Source of the DNA: a virus
Strand: one strand, 5' to 3'
Virus record (IMG/VR): IMGVR_UViG_3300035698_007296
Location: 1 to 40,469 of that record
DNA length: 40,469 nucleotides
Shown here: positions 40,201 through 40,469 of the stretch, one piece after another
Numbering within the stretch: position 1 is the stretch's first letter
Layout: every line of letters begins with the position of its first letter
Notes under the pieces: generated by a model
The model's database searches: none
What the model was told of the DNA's origin: nothing
The model's input: the letters and a program-made list of their open reading frames with translations, nothing else
Program-made: the position numbers and the translations under genes

Positions 40201-40270
40201 TGGAGCGAGGAGCAGGATTTTAACCTGCGTCACAAGGCAATAGCCTTGACTCTAATTGAGCTACCCTCGC
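40201..40270 (-). tRNA. Reduced tRNA-like gene A (70 nt), anticodon probably AUU
   Basis: The acceptor GCGAGGG pairs fully with TCCTCGC (one G-U), then discriminator T and encoded CCA. The D-arm is GCTC-AATTA-GAGT, with a 5-base loop lacking the usual GG. The anticodon stem CAAGG/CCTTG has a 6-base loop CTATTG. The T-arm GCAGG-TTAAAAT-CCTGC has A in place of the usual C56. All four arms form, but it is shorter than a standard tRNA. If functional, the anticodon after U33 reads AUU. Confidence 0.6.
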
Positions 40271-40273
40271 TTA

Positions 40274-40344
40274 CCGACACTGACGGAGTTGAACCGTCGC
40301 TTCCACGGTACAACGTGGTGTACTTACGTTATACGATAGTGCCG
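40274..40344 (-). tRNA. Reduced tRNA-like gene B (71 nt), anticodon probably GUA
   Basis: CGGCACT pairs fully with AGTGTCG (one G-U). CGTA/TAC form a short D-stem around a loop without GG. The stem CCACG/CGTGG carries a 6-base loop TTGTAC, giving GUA after U33 (tyrosine). The T-arm GACGG-TTCAACT-CCGTC is standard. The CCA is not encoded (GTAA follows). It is separated from gene A by only three bases. Confidence 0.58.
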
Positions 40345-40357
40345 ATATACAATAGTA

Positions 40358-40469
40358 CTACTTCTTCTTACGAAAGTCAAGTATGGTTTCGATTGCTTTT
40401 CTACAGTTAGGGCATAGATCTTTATCTTCATAGAATAGCCAATGCTTTTCAGTGAACATCGCTCTCTGT
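40358..40469 (-). CDS. Small protein with CxxC motif, possibly cut by window edge
   Basis: The frame ends at TAG 40358-40360. An ATG at 40459 with a GAGAG-like site would give 33 aa, but the frame is open to the edge, so the gene may begin outside. The product contains WLFYEDKDLCPNCRKAIETI, a single CxxC pair as in half a zinc ribbon, and ends FRKKK. Function unknown. Confidence 0.5.
   Translation of the reverse strand, partial: QRAMFTEKHWLFYEDKDLCPNCRKAIETILDFRKKK

Noticed and set aside
1-40469. CRISPR arrays or insertion sequences.
   Set aside because: No regularly spaced short repeats, transposase motifs or terminal inverted repeats were seen. The only repeats are inside fibre genes.

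Overview
The window is a large piece of a tailed double-stranded DNA bacteriophage genome (Caudoviricetes). The diagnostic genes are a HK97-type capsid set (protease/scaffold, decoration protein, major capsid protein), both terminase subunits, a portal protein, a DnaB-type replicative helicase, a RusA-like resolvase, repeat-rich fibre proteins and a phage-borne tmRNA. Nearly every gene has a clear GGAG-type ribosome binding site, and stop/start overlaps (TAATG, ATGA) are frequent, so the host is a bacterium that uses strong Shine-Dalgarno signals. The host cannot be named from this window. No integrase, DNA polymerase or RNA polymerase is visible, and no tail tube, tape measure or baseplate gene is recognisable.

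Layout. (1) 1-14093, minus strand: the late virion operon, read leftward. Its order is protease/scaffold, decoration protein, major capsid protein, two small proteins, a secreted-looking beta-repeat protein, three unknown proteins (one of 1117 aa), two small beta-rich proteins, and a fibre cut by the left edge. A sequence close to the T7 promoter lies just upstream of the operon. (2) 14223-16221, minus strand: a small leftward operon of seven genes headed by an XRE-type regulator and closed by a strong intrinsic terminator at 14171-14201. (3) 16222-16729: a divergent control region with a candidate small structured RNA, a terminator, two operator-like inverted repeats and a good rightward sigma70 promoter. 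(4) 16730-38131, plus strand: one long, tightly packed rightward operon. It holds the helicase, RusA-like protein, small and large terminase and portal. After these come five unusual genes of 311, 673, 888, 2400 and 330 aa. (5) 38203-40469, minus strand: a cluster of small genes with two odd tRNA-like genes, a tRNA 3'-end fragment, a tmRNA and a further structured RNA. It converges with region 4 on a shared hairpin.

Most interesting content. The portal protein carries an extra C-terminal domain that reads as a terminase-type RNase H nuclease, although the separate large terminase keeps its own. The 2400-aa protein contains an ATP-dependent DNA ligase-like domain (nucleophile Lys983) and a trypsin-like protease domain (His2044, Asp2088, Ser2157). 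The next gene looks like a trypsin-fold pseudoprotease. My inference is that the 673-2400-aa proteins are packaged or injected multifunctional proteins, comparable in concept to the 'polyvalent proteins' described for phages. In that view the ligase could seal or circularise incoming DNA and the protease could process the chain. The large terminase appears to start at a non-AUG codon upstream of its first ATG.
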